Source: UBA5359 sp028699365 [NCBI: bacterium]
Lineage (GTDB): Bacteria > UBP13 > UBA5359
Length of the DNA: 8,780 nt
Assembly: GCA_028699365.1 (NCBI GenBank)
Contig: JAQVUQ010000092.1
Coordinates: 1-8,780, forward strand
Reading direction: 5' to 3'
In this document: piece after piece, positions 7,188 through 8,780 of the stretch
How the letters are laid out: the number at the start of each line of letters is the position of its first letter
Numbering within the stretch: the stretch's first letter is position 1
Position numbers and translations under genes: made by a program
Notes under the pieces: model-generated
The model's database searches: none
Seen by the model: the letters and a program-made list of their open reading frames with translations, nothing else
What the model was told of the DNA's origin: nothing

Positions 7188-8359
7188 AATTCCACCCCTT
7201 CCACTTCGGCAATCTCATTGACGTCCTTGTCGCCGCGGCCGGAGATGTTGACGACCATCAGCATGTCGCTGCTCAAGCCGGGCGCCAGACGGACGGCGCC
7301 TGCTACGGCATGTGAGCTCTCCAGGGCGGGGATTATGCCTTCGTATTCGGCCAGCAGGTGAAACGCCTCCAGCGCCTCGGCATCGGTAGCCGTGATATAT
7401 TCCGCCTTGCCGGTATCCTTGAGCCAGGCGTGCTCCGGCCCCACTCCGGGATAATCCAGCCCGGCCGAGACGGAGTGCGTCGGCAACACCTGCCCCTGAT
7501 CGTCCTGGATGATGAAGCTGCGAGCGCCGTGCAGGATGCCGGGGCTGCCGGCGTTGATGGAAGCGGAGTGCTTGTCGCCGCTCAGGCCCAGGCCCCCGGC
7601 CTCGACACCGACCAGCTTGGGCCCTCTGCCCACGAACTGATGGAAGAGTCCCATGGCATTGCTGCCGCCGCCGACGCAGGCTACAAGGTAATCGGGAAGA
7701 CGTCCCTCCTGCTGTTGCATATCCCTCTCCACCTCACGGCCGATGATGGCTTGAAAATCCCTGACCATGGTCGGGTATGGGTGGGGGCCCACTACGGAGC
7801 CGATGATGTAATGGGTATGCTCCACGGTGGCGGCCCAGTCCCGCATAGCCTCACTGGTGGCGTCTTTCAGTGTGCGGCTGCCGGATTCGACGCTTATAAC
7901 CCTGGCGCCCAGCAGACGCATGCGATAGACGTTAAGGGCCTGTCTTCTCATATCCTCGGCCCCCATGTAGACATCGCATTCCAGGCCGAAGAGGGCGGCC
8001 ACGGTAGCCGTAGCCACGCCGTGCTGTCCGGCGCCGGTTTCGGCTATGACTCTGGGCTTGCCCATCCGTCGGGCCAGCAGCACCTGTCCCATGGTATTGT
8101 TCAGCTTGTGCGAGCCGGTATGGCAGAGGTCCTCCCGCTTGAGGTATATGCGGGCGCCACCCAATTTTTCCGTCAGTCGTTTTGCCTGATAAAGCGGCGT
8201 GGGCCTGCCGACGTATTCACGCAAATAGTAATCCAGTTCCGCATTGAAAGCGGGATCAGCCTGCGCCCGAGCGTACTCCGCCGCCAGCTCTTCCAGAGCA
8301 GGCATCAGCGTCTCAGGCACATACCGCCCGCCGAATTCTCCAAAATGCCATTGTTTCAT
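7184..8359 (-). CDS. trpB: Tryptophan synthase beta chain
   Basis: TrpB uses pyridoxal phosphate to join indole and serine into tryptophan. The 391 residues match the standard TrpB1 form that pairs with TrpA, not the longer TrpB2. The cofactor lysine is Lys85 in HTGSHKLNN. Catalytic Glu107 lies in [11 protein letters not shown]. The phosphate-binding loop reads [11 protein letters not shown], and the C-terminal NISGRGDKD carries the serine that contacts the pyridine nitrogen. The N-terminal [14 protein letters not shown] is typical. The start ATG overlaps the trpF stop (ATGA) and follows AGGAGG at 8374-8369 by 9 bases. It ends in an ATGA overlap with trpA. All residues needed for activity that I can locate are intact. 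Confidence 0.98.
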   Translation of the reverse strand: MKQWHFGEFGGRYVPETLMPALEELAAEYARAQADPAFNAELDYYLREYVGRPTPLYQAKRLTEKLGGARIYLKREDLCHTGSHKLNNTMGQVLLARRMGKPRVIAETGAGQHGVATATVAALFGLECDVYMGAEDMRRQALNVYRMRLLGARVISVESGSRTLKDATSEAMRDWAATVEHTHYIIGSVVGPHPYPTMVRDFQAIIGREVERDMQQQEGRLPDYLVACVGGGSNAMGLFHQFVGRGPKLVGVEAGGLGLSGDKHSASINAGSPGILHGARSFIIQDDQGQVLPTHSVSAGLDYPGVGPEHAWLKDTGKAEYITATDAEALEAFHLLAEYEGIIPALESSHAVAGAVRLAPGLSSDMLMVVNISGRGDKDVNEIAEVEGVEL

Positions 8360-8780
8360 TGTTTCATTCCTCCTCTAAACAACTTCACCCCAGCAACAAA
8401 CTCTCTCATCAACCCTGCGTCCTTGACTCCGGGGCTGCTCTCCACTCCGCTGCTGACATCCACAGCCCAGGGCTTGACGGCGGCTACAGCCTCAGATACA
8501 TTATCCGGGTTGAGACCGCCGGCCAGGATAAGACAAGGGCTTACGGCGGCAGCGCTGACGGCCAGGCTCCAGTCAAAGGTCTTTCCGCTGCCGCCGGCCA
8601 ATCCTTCTACCCGGCTGTCCAGCAGGTGGGCGCAGCCGTTATATTCGGCCAGCGGTCTCAGATCGTCTTCCACGGCTACCCGGAAGGCTTTGATCACCCT
8701 CAGCGGCGACAACTCCCGGCAGAAAGCAGGGGATTCGCTGCCATGCAGTTGCACGGCTCCCAGGCCGCAGACAGCAACGG
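8356..8780 (-). CDS. trpF: Phosphoribosylanthranilate isomerase (N-terminus beyond window)
   Basis: TrpF converts N-(5-phosphoribosyl)anthranilate to the carboxyphenylamino-deoxyribulose phosphate, an earlier step of the same pathway. The visible 140 residues begin inside the protein with [15 protein letters not shown], so the true start and the KICG-type motif with the catalytic Cys lie to the right of the window. About 60 residues are missing, judging from the usual length near 200. The remaining motifs are clear: [26 protein letters not shown] and [15 protein letters not shown], whose first Asp is the catalytic acid. A GTG at 8754 could be taken for a start but is an internal valine in the conserved strand. 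The stop overlaps the trpB ATG. Confidence 0.95.
   Translation of the reverse strand, partial: VAVCGLGAVQLHGSESPAFCRELSPLRVIKAFRVAVEDDLRPLAEYNGCAHLLDSRVEGLAGGSGKTFDWSLAVSAAAVSPCLILAGGLNPDNVSEAVAAVKPWAVDVSSGVESSPGVKDAGLMREFVAGVKLFRGGMKQ
8360..8375 (-). repeat. trpF-trpB junction: ribosome binding site and duplicated ATGAAACA
   Basis: Reading the minus strand, AGGAGGA (8374-8368) is followed by ATGAAACA (8367-8360), and the same eight bases recur at 8359-8352. The first copy encodes the last trpF codons and puts an out-of-frame ATG one base after the ribosome binding site. The second copy carries the real trpB start. The eight-base repeat shifts frame, so only the second ATG reads trpB. Confidence 0.6.

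Noticed and set aside
8356-8754. trpF starting at GTG 8754
   Set aside because: The frame is open to the right edge, and the upstream residues VAVCGLGA continue a conserved TrpF strand, so this GTG is an internal valine.

Overview
The window is GC-rich, densely coded bacterial DNA with an ordinary set of genes. It carries parts of three transcription units. On the minus strand, reading leftwards from a divergent promoter region near 4560-4805, lie a membrane fusion protein gene (2922-4547) and an RND inner-membrane pump of the hydrophobe/amphiphile efflux (HAE1) type. The pump runs off the left edge after 970 residues. On the plus strand, reading rightwards from the same region, lie an ABC ATPase (4806-5606) and its ABC-2 type permease (5563-6384), which resemble the DrrA/DrrB and NodI/NodJ exporters. 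On the minus strand from the right edge lie the last three genes of a tryptophan operon in the order trpF (partial), trpB, trpA (8780 down to 6390).

The organism cannot be named from this sequence. A TolC-type tip motif in the fusion protein, together with an AcrB-like pump, points to a cell with an outer membrane. The trp gene order and the strong GGAGG-type ribosome binding sites occur in many phyla. No phage, transposon, CRISPR or RNA gene is visible. The only non-coding stretch of any size is the 258 bp between the fusion protein and ABC ATPase start codons.

The two export systems probably work independently. The RND pump is driven by protons and forms a periplasm-spanning complex with the fusion protein and an outer-membrane channel not encoded here. 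The ABC pair is driven by ATP. They share a divergent, AT-rich control region with repeated CGTAT/ATACG elements and, in the fusion protein leader, two adjacent stem-loops. No regulator gene lies in the window. The trp genes are joined by ATGA stop/start overlaps and encode the steps from phosphoribosylanthranilate isomerisation to tryptophan synthase. They converge on the ABC permease with only 5 bases between stop codons.

I did not find a clear new system. The points most worth a second look are the unusually long, apparently mirror-symmetric hairpin of the fusion protein and the structured divergent control region.
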